Positions 42,569 through 51,224 of a stretch of 64,000 bases of DNA are shown here, one piece after another. The DNA is taken from the NCBI GenBank assembly GCA_002414385.1, contig DHZH01000003.1:12462-76461 (forward strand), read 5' to 3'. Origin of the DNA: Gammaproteobacteria bacterium UBA5109. GTDB lineage: Bacteria > Pseudomonadota > Gammaproteobacteria > Pseudomonadales > Pseudohongiellaceae. How positions within the stretch are numbered: position 1 is the stretch's first letter; every line of letters begins with the position of its first letter. The notes below the pieces were generated by a model that was not told the origin of the DNA, ran no database searches, and saw only the letters and a program-made list of their open reading frames with translations. Both the position numbers and the translations under genes were made by a program.

Positions 42569-42839
42569 CACTCTCCTTTTTATTCTTGCGGTAATAATCC
42601 TCACCACGGCCGACGAGCTGGCGCAGTATCTTGGCCAGCATGACTACACCGACCAGTGCGGCAAATCCATAGAAGGCATAGAAGGCGGGGATATCCTCGA
42701 CGGGTAAATAGGTATAGCGCGACACAAGCAGATCCGCGATAACCAGCAGACCGCAAATAATGTAGAGGACGTAACGGATTCTTTGTTGAATCTCCGGGCG
42801 ATCAGCCCAGCCTGCCTTGTTGTTATTCTGTGTTTGCAT
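42555..42839 (-). CDS. Small two-helix membrane protein of the Mrp operon
   Basis: This 94-residue protein has two hydrophobic helices (about 23-41 and 52-70) and charged ends (QTQNNNKAGWADRPEIQQRIR at the start, DYYRKNKKESDGN at the end). No domain is recognised. Its stop overlaps the start of the third MrpD-like gene by 14 bases and it begins 21 bases after the second MrpD-like gene, so it belongs to the operon. A small accessory or assembly subunit is plausible but unproven. Confidence 0.75.
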   Translation of the reverse strand: MQTQNNNKAGWADRPEIQQRIRYVLYIICGLLVIADLLVSRYTYLPVEDIPAFYAFYGFAALVGVVMLAKILRQLVGRGEDYYRKNKKESDGNA

Positions 42840-42860
42840 AATCTCTCTCGTCTCTCTTGC

Positions 42861-44315
42861 TCAAAGGACGGCCATCGCTGCCAGTTCATACCAGAATTGC
42901 GGGAAGAAAAACAACACCACACACATGAGCGAGGTAATACTAATCGCGATCAGGCAACATAGTGGTGCCTCTTTAATGCCTGCGGAGTCATCTTCACTGC
43001 CTTTGGCAAAAAAGGCCCGCAGGGGAATCGGCAGCAAGTAAGCGATATTGAGAAGTGAACTGATCAACAGGGTTGCCAGCAGGAACAGTTCACCGGTTTC
43101 CAGCGTTGCCTGAGCCAGGTACCACTTGCTCCACATGCCGCCCAGCGGGGGCAGGCCAATAATACTCAGCGCTCCAATTGTGAAAGCAGCGAAGGTCAGC
43201 GGCATGCGTCGGCCGAGGCCGTCAAGTTGGCTGATTTCAGTTTTGTGTGCTGCTACCAGAATCGCACCGGCGCCAAAGAACAGTGTGATCTTGCCGAAGG
43301 CGTGCATGACAATATGCAGTGTACCGCCCAGGATACCGGTCGCCCCAAGTAAGGCACCGAGGGTGATATAGCCGAGCTGGCTGACGGTGGAATAGGCGAG
43401 TCGTGCCTTGAGGTTGTCCTTGGTCATGGCAACCAGTGAGGCCAGCAGAATTGAAGCGGCAACGATATAAAGCAGTATATCGGTAGCCGGCAGTTCACGA
43501 ACCGTATCGGCACCAAAGACATACAGGGATATTTTCAGCAGAGAAAATACGCCAGCCTTGACCACCGCTACTGCATGCAGCAGGGCACTGACCGGTGTTG
43601 GCGCTACCATCGCGGCAGGCAGCCAGCGATGGAAGGGCATCAGTGCTGCCTTGCCGACTCCGTAAAAAAACAGGAACAGCAGGATGCCCAGAATGGCAGT
43701 TGAGGCGGTACCGTCGAGAATACCTCCAGGCATGAATTCCAGTGTGCCGGCCAGATACCAGGTCCAGATAAGAGCCAGCAGAAGGAAGGCAATGGAAGTG
43801 CCGATCAGGATGCCGAGATAAACCCGCCCGGCCTTGCGTGCCTTGTCAGTTCCGGCATGCGTCACCAGCGGGAAGGTGGATAATGTCAGCATCTCGTAGA
43901 AAACAAACAGGGTCAGCAGGTTGCCGGAGAAAGCCACTCCCTGGGTAACGGCGATGGCGATGGCAAAGAACATGAAGAAGCGAGTCTGGTTTTCTTCATG
44001 GTGGCCGCGCATGTAGCCAATGGCATAAATTGAGGTAATTGGCCACAGGAAGCCAGCGACCAGGGCGAAAGTCATCCCCAGGGGTTCCAGTGCAAACTTG
44101 AGTGTCATGCCTGGCAGCAGTTCGGCCAGAACCAGTTCCGGGCGTCCACCAGCAAAGACTTCCCTGGCCAGCGGAATCAGTAACAGGAACACGATGACAG
44201 AAGTGATCAGGGTGACTGTTTCACGCAGGTTGGGATTGTTGCCGGTCAGTTTGATCAACACGGCCGCAAATAACGGCAATACAAAAATCAGGGGCATCAG
44301 CATTTCAACGGACAT
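42861..44315 (-). CDS. MrpD-like antiporter subunit (second paralogue)
   Basis: This 484-residue inner-membrane protein has about 14 helices and the proton-pumping antiporter signature. Glu lies in FVFYEMLTLSTFP and Lys in GVGKAALMPFHRWLPAAM, followed by APTPVSALLHAVAVVKAG with a further Lys. Proteins of this class conduct protons in Mrp antiporters and complex I relatives. It begins three bases after the stop of the first MrpD-like gene. The VKAG and MPFHRWLP motifs are closer to NuoL/MrpA than those of the neighbour, so it could provide the MrpA-like channel. Confidence 0.9.
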   Translation of the reverse strand: MSVEMLMPLIFVLPLFAAVLIKLTGNNPNLRETVTLITSVIVFLLLIPLAREVFAGGRPELVLAELLPGMTLKFALEPLGMTFALVAGFLWPITSIYAIGYMRGHHEENQTRFFMFFAIAIAVTQGVAFSGNLLTLFVFYEMLTLSTFPLVTHAGTDKARKAGRVYLGILIGTSIAFLLLALIWTWYLAGTLEFMPGGILDGTASTAILGILLFLFFYGVGKAALMPFHRWLPAAMVAPTPVSALLHAVAVVKAGVFSLLKISLYVFGADTVRELPATDILLYIVAASILLASLVAMTKDNLKARLAYSTVSQLGYITLGALLGATGILGGTLHIVMHAFGKITLFFGAGAILVAAHKTEISQLDGLGRRMPLTFAAFTIGALSIIGLPPLGGMWSKWYLAQATLETGELFLLATLLISSLLNIAYLLPIPLRAFFAKGSEDDSAGIKEAPLCCLIAISITSLMCVVLFFFPQFWYELAAMAVL

Positions 44316-44318
44316 CTG

Positions 44319-45800
44319 TTAACCCCCGATTCCCAGCAAAGAAGCAGCTGCGGTTCTGGCTACGCCAGTGGTCAGGCTGGTATCAATGCCAAAGTAGATA
44401 TTCGCGCCGATCAGAATCCAGGCGGGAACCAATAAACTCAATGGAGCCTCACGTACCGAGGCAGCATCTCCTTCCGCAGTCTGAAAATAGGCTGCTTCGA
44501 CCAGTTTCCAGACATAGATGACCGCCAGCAGGGAGCCGGCCAGTACCAGCAGGGCAATCCACCAGTAACCCAGTTCCAGGGCGCCGAGCACCAGATACCA
44601 TTTGCTGACAAAGCCCACGGTAAGTGGAACGCCGATCAGGCTCAGGCCGCCGATAACAACAGCAAACATGGTCCAGGGCATGGTTTTGCCGAGGCCGCGG
44701 AAATGCGCAACACTGACTCCGCCAGTGCGGTAAAACACGGCTGCCAGGGCGAGGAACAAACCGCCCTTCATCAGGGCATGGTTGAACAGATGTAAAATCG
44801 CTGCAGTAAGACCAGTGACAGTAGCGAAACTGATGCCGAGAATCATGTAGCCAATCTGGGCCACACTGGAATAAGCCAGCAGGCGCTTGACGTTGTCCTG
44901 GAATATCGCCACAGCGGAGCCGACGAAAATGGCTAATATAGCCAGGATCGCGAGAATGATACCCAGCGGCATGACCTCAAAGGAAAAATCCACGCCGAAG
45001 ACAGTGAAGAAGAAACGCAGCATGACATAGACTGCAACCTTGGTAGCGGTAGCCGCGAGAAAGGCACTGGCAATAGAGGGTGCATAGGCGTAAGCATTGG
45101 GCAACCACAGATGCAGTGGAAACAGGGCCAGTTTCAGGCTGACTCCGACAGCGACAAAGGCAAAGCCGGCCTGAACGGTTCGCGAATCTGACAGCGGTTG
45201 CAGGCGTTCGGCCAGATCCAGGATGTTGAGGGTGCCGGTCGACATGTAGAGCATGCCGACACCGATGAGAATAAAGGTTGCACCGATAGTCCCCATGATC
45301 AGGTACTGAAAAGCCGCAGTTAGAGCACGACGGTCACGACCGAGGCTGATCAGGATATAGGTAGAAAGCGATGAAATTTCCAGGAACACAAAGATGTTAA
45401 ATGCATCGCCGGTAATGGTGATGCCCAGCAGTCCGGTCAGACACAACAGGTAGGCCGTGTAAAACAGCGATTGCTTGTCGCCGGCGATTTCCTTTGCCAC
45501 GCTGGTGCGCGCGGCGAGCATGACGATGGTGCCGATACCACTGACAATCAACAGCACAAAGGCATTCACGGCATCAACGTAATATTCAATACCCCAGGGT
45601 GGCGCCCAGCCACCCATTTCATAGGAGATGGGGCCGGTGGCCAGTACGGTCTGCAAGAGATTGATGCTTATCGCCAGGGCTGCGATACAGACCAGTTGTG
45701 CCAGCACCCAGGAATGTGTGCCGCGGCGTAACATCAGTGCCAGCGGCGCTGACAGGAGTGGTATAACGACCTGCAGGGCGGGAAGATTACTGGCTATCAC
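44319..45800 (-). CDS. mrpD: MrpD-like antiporter subunit (first paralogue)
   Basis: This 493-residue inner-membrane subunit has about 14 helices. The conserved Glu lies in FVFLEISSLSTYIL, and the conserved Lys residues lie in GVSLKLALFPLHLWLPNAYAYAP and in ATKVAVYVMLR, the classical MrpD pattern. Its start overlaps the stop of the mrpC-like gene by four bases. With the other subunits it would exchange Na+ (or K+) for H+ and help with pH and salt homeostasis. This is the best candidate for the true MrpD among the three paralogues because it sits directly after mrpC, as in the standard order. Confidence 0.92.
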   Translation of the reverse strand: MIASNLPALQVVIPLLSAPLALMLRRGTHSWVLAQLVCIAALAISINLLQTVLATGPISYEMGGWAPPWGIEYYVDAVNAFVLLIVSGIGTIVMLAARTSVAKEIAGDKQSLFYTAYLLCLTGLLGITITGDAFNIFVFLEISSLSTYILISLGRDRRALTAAFQYLIMGTIGATFILIGVGMLYMSTGTLNILDLAERLQPLSDSRTVQAGFAFVAVGVSLKLALFPLHLWLPNAYAYAPSIASAFLAATATKVAVYVMLRFFFTVFGVDFSFEVMPLGIILAILAILAIFVGSAVAIFQDNVKRLLAYSSVAQIGYMILGISFATVTGLTAAILHLFNHALMKGGLFLALAAVFYRTGGVSVAHFRGLGKTMPWTMFAVVIGGLSLIGVPLTVGFVSKWYLVLGALELGYWWIALLVLAGSLLAVIYVWKLVEAAYFQTAEGDAASVREAPLSLLVPAWILIGANIYFGIDTSLTTGVARTAAASLLGIGG

Positions 45801-46153
45801 AATGACTCATCCTGCGAGTGAATTTCATCTTCCTCAATCGTGCCGTATTCCTCCTTGATGCGAACGATCAGCGCAAGTGCCAGGGCAGTCGTAGCCACTC
45901 CAACGACAATTGCGGTAAGAATCAGGACATGAGGCAGTGGGTTGGAATAGCTGGTAACAGAGTCATCGAGAATCGGCGCAGCACCATCGGCAACCTTGCC
46001 CATGGTGATATATAAAATGAAAACTGAAGTCTGGAAAATGTTGAGACCGACAATTTTCTTGATCAGGTTCCCGTGGGCAATGACCACATAAAAACCGACC
46101 ATCATCAGAAATATGACAATCCAGTAGTTATAAAGGCCCAGAGTTGTGCTCAT
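45797..46153 (-). CDS. mrpC: Na+/H+ antiporter subunit C (MrpC, NuoK-like)
   Basis: This 118-residue membrane protein has three helices and NuoK homology: GFYVVIAHGNLIKKIVGLNIFQTSVFILYI and the later PLPHVLILTAIVVGVATTALALAL with the conserved ILTAIV segment. An acidic tail (YGTIEEDEIHSQDES) is somewhat unusual. It overlaps the upstream MrpB-like gene and the downstream mrpD by four bases each, showing tight translational coupling. Confidence 0.92.
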   Translation of the reverse strand: MSTTLGLYNYWIVIFLMMVGFYVVIAHGNLIKKIVGLNIFQTSVFILYITMGKVADGAAPILDDSVTSYSNPLPHVLILTAIVVGVATTALALALIVRIKEEYGTIEEDEIHSQDESL

Positions 46154-47139
46154 CGTTCTTCTTCCTTCGGCTGATCACCGCGGCCGGTGAAGTTGAAAAA
46201 GATGGAAATAATGACAGCTGTCACTGTGACGCCGACGCCGAACTCAACGGCCAGGATGCCGTAATGCTGGCCGTGCAGCGGATCGTGCGCCAGATAATCG
46301 TAGTCAAGGAAATTGCCACCCAGCAGCAAGGCCAGCACTCCGGTACCGGCAAAAATCAGGACGCCGGCGCCCATCATGTAGCGCAGGAATAGCGGGGCAA
46401 TTACCCGTTCGGCCTTGGTCAGACCGAATATCAGGGTGTAAAGTATGATTGCTGCACCAAAGATGACACCAGCCTGGAATCCACCTCCGGGACCGTAATC
46501 ACCATGAAACTGGATATACAGGGCATAAATCAGAATCAGTGGAATCAGTGCCCGGGTGATAACACGTAATACCAGATGATGGGCCATGGCTGCCGGTCGA
46601 GCCCGGTGCGGACTATCGCCACTAAGCCCAAGCAGGGTGAGTACGCCAAGGCCGGCAGTGAAAATAACCACTACTTCACCCAGGGTATCAAAGCCACGAT
46701 AGCTGGCCAGAACTGAAGTCACGATATTGGGCAGGCCGATTTCGTCATAGGACTGTTCGATATAACGCGGGGCAACATGCTGGTGAACCGGGGCTTCCGG
46801 ATCGCCGAGATAGGGCATGTCCAGCGTGCCGTAGATGAGAACCAGACCGGTAATGGTCACCACAGCCAGAGGCAGCATGGAAGCGGGTTTGCGGTGCGCT
46901 TTCTCCTTGCGGCTGGTTAATGCCAGAGTACCCAGCATGAGCATGGTAGTAACGCCAGCGCCCACTGCGGCTTCGGTCAGGGCTACATCAACAGCATCCA
47001 TATCGACAAAGAACCCTGCCGACAGCAGGCTGTATATACCAAACAGCATGACGATGGTGAACAGGTCACGCATAAACACGACGGACAGGGCCGTGGCTGC
47101 CAGCATACTCAGCAGAACAATGTCGATCAGTGTGTAAAT
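46150..47139 (-). CDS. mrpB: MrpB with fused MrpA-C-terminal (MbhD/MbhE-like) domain; probable AUU start
   Basis: About 329 residues. The N-terminal part (IDIVLLSMLAATALSVVFMRDLF ... SAGFFVDMDAVDVALTEAAVG) is the MbhD/DUF4040 domain normally at the end of MrpA. An MbhE-like linker follows, then an MrpB domain (RVITRALIPLILIYALYIQFHGDYGPGGGFQAG). The first ATG (47106) would cut into the first helix. An in-frame ATT at 47139-47137 lies seven bases after GGAG (47150-47147, within AAGGAGAG), giving the expected N-terminus MIYTLIDIVLL; a CTG overlapping the mrpG stop is another option but has no site at normal distance. It is a membrane subunit of the Na+/H+ antiporter. Confidence 0.85.
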   Translation of the reverse strand: MYTLIDIVLLSMLAATALSVVFMRDLFTIVMLFGIYSLLSAGFFVDMDAVDVALTEAAVGAGVTTMLMLGTLALTSRKEKAHRKPASMLPLAVVTITGLVLIYGTLDMPYLGDPEAPVHQHVAPRYIEQSYDEIGLPNIVTSVLASYRGFDTLGEVVVIFTAGLGVLTLLGLSGDSPHRARPAAMAHHLVLRVITRALIPLILIYALYIQFHGDYGPGGGFQAGVIFGAAIILYTLIFGLTKAERVIAPLFLRYMMGAGVLIFAGTGVLALLLGGNFLDYDYLAHDPLHGQHYGILAVEFGVGVTVTAVIISIFFNFTGRGDQPKEEER

Positions 47140-47495
47140 GGCGGCTCTCCTTGTGATGATTCTTCGTGACCGCTGGGTGCTTCTGGCTCAGTTGATCCGC
47201 TCAGTGGCTTGAGTCCACCATGAATCGCGGATTTGGCCAGGGCATGGGCAGCCGTCGGGCTGGTGTAGGTCAGTATGAGCAGAATCAACAGCAATTTGAT
47301 GACCATCATTACATCCGGTGCCTGCAGTATCAGCCCCAGCACAATCATGCCGGCACAGAGTGTATCGGTAATACTGGCAGCATGGAGACGGGTAAAGAAA
47401 TCGGGAAAGCGGAACAGGCCGACGGCTCCAGTGATACCCAGGAAACCACCAATAAGCAGGAATATCCAACTGAGAATGTCCAGTATTTCGGCCAT
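47127..47495 (-). CDS. mrpG: Na+/H+ antiporter subunit G (MrpG)
   Basis: This 122-residue membrane protein has three helices and the MrpG family block GAVGLFRFPDFFTRLHAASITDTLCAGMIVLGL, followed by LTYTSPTAAHALAKSA. The C-terminal tail (about 30 residues, rich in Ser, Glu and Gly) is hydrophilic and contains, at the DNA level, the ribosome-binding site of the next gene. The start overlaps the last base of the mrpF stop. Confidence 0.92.
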   Translation of the reverse strand: MAEILDILSWIFLLIGGFLGITGAVGLFRFPDFFTRLHAASITDTLCAGMIVLGLILQAPDVMMVIKLLLILLILTYTSPTAAHALAKSAIHGGLKPLSGSTEPEAPSGHEESSQGEPPFTH

Positions 47496-47767
47496 TATGA
47501 CTCCTGCTCGCCTTTGGCCTGATCGCTGTACTCAAAGAAGCGCAGCACGGCGACGATACTGATGAAGTTGATCAGTGCGTAAACCAGGGCAATATCAATA
47601 AAGTCAAAACGACCGGCCACCATGCCCATCACGGAAATCAGCAAGACGGTTTTGGTGCCGAATGTGTTGATGGCGAGAATTCGGTCATAGATTGTCGGTC
47701 CAAGCATTGCTCGTGCCAGCGCCAGGATCATTACGACCAGGATTGCTGCAGTAATGGCGAGATACAT
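47495..47767 (-). CDS. mrpF: Na+/H+ antiporter subunit F (MrpF)
   Basis: This 90-residue membrane protein has three helices and the MrpF pattern: ALARAMLGPTIYDRILAINTFGTKTVLLI and FIDIALVYALINFISIVAVLRFFEY. Its first base overlaps the mrpE stop and its last base the mrpG start (TAATG arrangement), so E, F and G are translated as a coupled set. It is a small structural subunit of the antiporter. Confidence 0.92.
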   Translation of the reverse strand: MYLAITAAILVVMILALARAMLGPTIYDRILAINTFGTKTVLLISVMGMVAGRFDFIDIALVYALINFISIVAVLRFFEYSDQAKGEQES

Positions 47768-48246
47768 TATTTCTCCAAGCTCCGTACCTTGCGGTCCATT
47801 TCACCGGACTCCAGCCCTTCACGGGAAGTCCTGGTCAATGCGTGTACGGTGAATTCATCACCTTCAATCTCCATGGTCACCGTACCGGGTGTCATGGTAA
47901 TGGAATTGGCATACAGCACACGGAACAGGTCGGTTTCCTGGCTTGCTTTGACCTTGATTACGCGTGGCTCGATGGCTGGCTTGCGTTGCCAGACACAGCG
48001 AATGACATCAATATTGGATTTGACAATCTCCTTGCCCAGCCAGGAAATGTAAAAGGGCAGGCGTAGGGAGAGAATGACAGGAGGCTGATATTCCTCGTTA
48101 ACACGAGTCATGATCTGGTTTATCACGATAACTATGATCACCGAGATAAGACCGAAGCTCAGGAGCAGGAAATCGAAGTGGCCCGAGTTGATAATCCAGA
48201 ATACTGCGAGGAGAACGACAAGCCACAACAAATTCAGATTCTTCAT
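47767..48246 (-). CDS. mrpE: Na+/H+ antiporter subunit E (MrpE)
   Basis: The protein is 159 residues from the ATG at 48246, which follows the purine-rich GAGGGGGGAA; an in-frame ATG at 48261 is less well placed. Two membrane helices are followed by a cytoplasmic domain with the MrpE marks LPFYISWLGKEIVKSNIDVI, YANSITMTPGT and EFTVHALTR. It is the first gene of the nine-gene Mrp operon. The order E-F-G-B-C-D-D'-small-D'' differs from the Bacillus A-B-C-D-E-F-G order. Confidence 0.92.
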   Translation of the reverse strand: MKNLNLLWLVVLLAVFWIINSGHFDFLLLSFGLISVIIVIVINQIMTRVNEEYQPPVILSLRLPFYISWLGKEIVKSNIDVIRCVWQRKPAIEPRVIKVKASQETDLFRVLYANSITMTPGTVTMEIEGDEFTVHALTRTSREGLESGEMDRKVRSLEK

Positions 48247-48415
48247 TTCCCCCCTCGACAAAGCTTGTTCATTTCTTGCTTCTTTCTATCTGTACAGCGC
48301 TTTACTGCGATTAAAGTACGACCTGCCTGAAGGCCATATTCAGGAATACGAAAGGTATATCTATGGGAAATATTTGTCCAGTATTACCGGGCGAAATCGT
48401 CCCTGACTGGAGAGG

Positions 48416-48449
48416 AAGGTGCCAGAGCACTCGAATACTCCGGCACCTT
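48416..48449. repeat. Palindromic repeat 3 (GGTGCCRGAG core)
   Basis: The arms AAGGTGCCAGAG (48416-48427) and CTCCGGCACCTT (48438-48449) pair with one A/C mismatch around a 10-base loop. The core resembles those of the palindromes at 38459 and 40828 (GGTGTCRGAG). It lies between the MBL-fold lipoprotein gene and the mrp operon. A second short palindrome (TATATAG/CTATATA, 48450-48466) lies beside it. Confidence 0.65.
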
Positions 48450-48472
48450 ATATAGACACTATATATACAAGC

Positions 48473-50059
48473 TTAATCAAATAATGCCTGGAACGCATCA
48501 CCACTCATCGCAGCTCCATGTCCGCCGACGAAGATTGACGGTTCAATGCCCGCAGCTTCAATGGATTCCCGCACCATCCGGGCACCGTCATTGGCTTCAG
48601 TCATGTTGGGATTGGGGCTGAAGGTGTCACTGGTAAACAGGATGCCGGGTTCCTCGACATAGGCCATCAGCATGTCATTGGCATGACCGCCGCTATCCAG
48701 TGGATACACAGTCACCGGATTGCTGGCATCCTCAATCGTATAGGAGCCATCAGCCGGCATCGATTCAATAGTGAGCGATGTCAGCGCGCCGGCTCCATGG
48801 CCAAGCGTATGGGGATTGGGTAACACTTCGTTATAAAAATCCACTGCTGCTTCATGGGCCACGACAGTTGCACCAGCATCTATATAGGTACGCATACCTG
48901 CTGAATGATCAGTATGGTGATGCGTAGCAATCACATGCGAAACTGCTTTATCCGGTATGTTTTCTTCAATCCAGTTGATGACTACCTGGCTGCGCAGATA
49001 ATGCAGCGGTGCTTCAATCACTACCAACCCGTTTTCCTGCTCCACGACCAGAGAATGATGCGAGGAACCGGTAATATAAAAGACACCTGGTGCTATTTCT
49101 TCAGACAGAACATCTGTGCTGAACCCAGATCTGGGAAAGCCGGCCGAGGCCATATTCATATACACTTCACTGCTGTTGGCGCCAAAGTCATGCAGCTCCT
49201 GGTTAAAACCGGTCAGCAGCTCAGTGGGGATATCAAAATCTTCAGCCTGCATGGGTACATTCAGGCTGATGGAGCGACGACGTTCTTCATGCAGTACAAC
49301 GCCATCGCTGGTCAGGGTAACCGAGCCCGGGTAAAGCATGTCACTGCCGCCGACCCGCCAGTCATCAAAACTGGCTTCAAGCAGGATATCACCGCGCAGA
49401 TAATCGAGTTCCATCGTCGTGGCCCTGTCTATCAGGCCTCTTGCTTCATCGACATACAATGAAATGGTTCCGACATCGGTAGACACAGCAAGTACGCCAT
49501 AGTTCATGCCATTCACGATATCCTCGCTTATCTCCACCTGATCCGGATTTTCCTGGGCAATGGCCAGGACAGCCTGGGGCTGGAGTAAATACAACTCTTT
49601 CAGAATCGCCGCTCGTCTGTCCGAAGTCATCGGTGCAGGGTTTGGATTGAACTGGGAATCCAGGCCAGTGATCATCCCTTGGGTACCGTTAATGATCTGG
49701 GTAGAGGCGTGATTGCCCGCAGCCCGGTCACGCGAGATGTCGATTCTGACCAGGACGTCATTGCCGCCAATATTTTGCGCATTCACGGTCCACTCAAAGC
49801 CTTCCGGTCTTGGATCAATACCCCCAGGGACCGGACTTTCATCCAGTTCATAACGATTACCGGCTCCGGCGACAGCAAATGAATTCATGCTTCGCAACAG
49901 ATCTGCGCCACCGATTCCCTCAATGGCCACGTCCAGTAAGGTGCTCTCTTCCATTGGCATATCGGGCGCCGTGGTCTGGGTTTCCTGCTGCTCTTCCTGG
50001 CTGCATGCTCCAAGCAAAAGTGCAGTACCTAAAAAAATACTTATTTTTTTAAAAATCAT
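48473..50059 (-). CDS. Metallo-beta-lactamase-fold lipoprotein of unknown substrate
   Basis: This 528-residue protein has a lipoprotein signal ending in the lipobox LGAC (Cys19). The N-terminal half (about 30-290) is beta-rich and not recognised. The C-terminal half is an MBL-fold hydrolase with THHHTDHSAGM as the metal motif, LDSGGHANDM for the next His and SDTFSPNPN for the bridging Asp. It is thus an envelope-anchored hydrolase, probably with two metals; the substrate cannot be predicted. Proteins with this layout appear in many marine gammaproteobacteria as SoxH-like or quinoprotein-relay-type MBL proteins. Transcription runs toward the mrp operon, separated by 226 bases. Confidence 0.82.
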   Translation of the reverse strand: MIFKKISIFLGTALLLGACSQEEQQETQTTAPDMPMEESTLLDVAIEGIGGADLLRSMNSFAVAGAGNRYELDESPVPGGIDPRPEGFEWTVNAQNIGGNDVLVRIDISRDRAAGNHASTQIINGTQGMITGLDSQFNPNPAPMTSDRRAAILKELYLLQPQAVLAIAQENPDQVEISEDIVNGMNYGVLAVSTDVGTISLYVDEARGLIDRATTMELDYLRGDILLEASFDDWRVGGSDMLYPGSVTLTSDGVVLHEERRRSISLNVPMQAEDFDIPTELLTGFNQELHDFGANSSEVYMNMASAGFPRSGFSTDVLSEEIAPGVFYITGSSHHSLVVEQENGLVVIEAPLHYLRSQVVINWIEENIPDKAVSHVIATHHHTDHSAGMRTYIDAGATVVAHEAAVDFYNEVLPNPHTLGHGAGALTSLTIESMPADGSYTIEDASNPVTVYPLDSGGHANDMLMAYVEEPGILFTSDTFSPNPNMTEANDGARMVRESIEAAGIEPSIFVGGHGAAMSGDAFQALFD

Positions 50060-50278
50060 TCTTATACCCCTGTATTGTATTTTGCTTTATTGCTTCAGCT
50101 TGGTTCCTGTTAAAAGACTTGGTGATGAACTGGTTAAATTTCAATGAATTAGCATACGCTGATGAACTAAAGTTATCCAGAGTGTCTAGCTCTCTCTATA
50201 CTCCAGGCAAGTAAAATTTCAAAAAACTGTCTATAGGTTTGTGGTCTATGATTGATTGCAGGCCTATACTTGCCGTCT

Positions 50279-51187
50279 ATGACTTTGCAGGAAAAATCTG
50301 ATAGTACTGTTATGTTTGCTGATATTTCCGGTAGCTCCCTATTATATAAGCAGCATGGCAATGTTAAGGCGAATAGCCTGATTAACACTATTATCAGTCA
50401 CATGTCAGAAATTATTGCCAGTTATCATGGAAAGATTATTAAAACTATTGGCGATGAAATTATGGCAAGTTTTTCAAATCCTGACAGGGCAGTTAAAGCT
50501 GCCCTGGAATTACAACGAACTTGTCAGGATCATCCTGGTAGTGGAGAACTTCAGTTACGCATTGGGATTGATTATGGCGAAGTGATAGAGAAGAAAGATG
50601 ATTTGTTTGGAGAGACTGTCAATAATGCGGCCTATCTTACTTCAATTGCCAACCGCGGCAAGGTTTTAATGACAAGTCATACATTTCAAATGCTTACTCA
50701 TAAATCGCGTGAAAGTTGCTCAGAATATGACAAGGTCGTCATGAAGGGGCACACTCATAAAACAAGTATTTACCGCTTATTTTGGGAAGAAAGCCCCATT
50801 GAGGGGAATAGTGGAGTAACACAGCATGTTGGAAATTTTGAGTTCACACAAAGTAGTAACTTTCGAACACTGGAACTTATCTACAAAGACAGGAAACAGA
50901 TAATTGATACTACCAACACGCCATTTCAGATAGGCAGAAATGAATATCAGTCATCTTTGTTTATCTCTAGCGAATTTGCATCACGCGATCATTGTCAAAT
51001 TATTTACCGGCGAGGCAAGTTTATTCTTTCTGATCACAGCACGAATGGGACATATATCAGCCAGAATAACCAGCCTGAGATATATCTGCGACGTGAGGAG
51101 TTACCATTGCTGCAATTAGGGGAAATTGGAATCGGGCAGCCAGGTCATGATGCAGGTTCTGAAATAATTTTATTCAAAACCTTATAA
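50279..51187 (+). CDS. Class III adenylate/guanylate cyclase domain fused to FHA domain
   Basis: 302 residues from ATG 50279; a TTG at 50252 is possible and no clear ribosome-binding site is seen. Residues 8-165 are a class III cyclase domain with both metal aspartates (Asp15 in MFADISGSS, Asp59 in KTIGDE) and Lys55 at the adenine-recognition position. The Asn-xxx-Arg pair that stabilises the transition state reads Asn115 to Tyr119 (VNNAAYL), so the Arg is missing. Residues 196-302 form an FHA phosphothreonine-binding domain with IGR, SRDH (235-238) and STNGT (254-258). The gene is visibly AT-richer than its neighbours, suggesting transfer. It may be a weak cyclase or a nucleotide/phosphopeptide sensor. 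Confidence 0.85.
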   Translation: MTLQEKSDSTVMFADISGSSLLYKQHGNVKANSLINTIISHMSEIIASYHGKIIKTIGDEIMASFSNPDRAVKAALELQRTCQDHPGSGELQLRIGIDYGEVIEKKDDLFGETVNNAAYLTSIANRGKVLMTSHTFQMLTHKSRESCSEYDKVVMKGHTHKTSIYRLFWEESPIEGNSGVTQHVGNFEFTQSSNFRTLELIYKDRKQIIDTTNTPFQIGRNEYQSSLFISSEFASRDHCQIIYRRGKFILSDHSTNGTYISQNNQPEIYLRREELPLLQLGEIGIGQPGHDAGSEIILFKTL

Positions 51188-51224
51188 GTAATACTGGTAA
51201 GTAAATTATTAAACTTCAAAAAGA

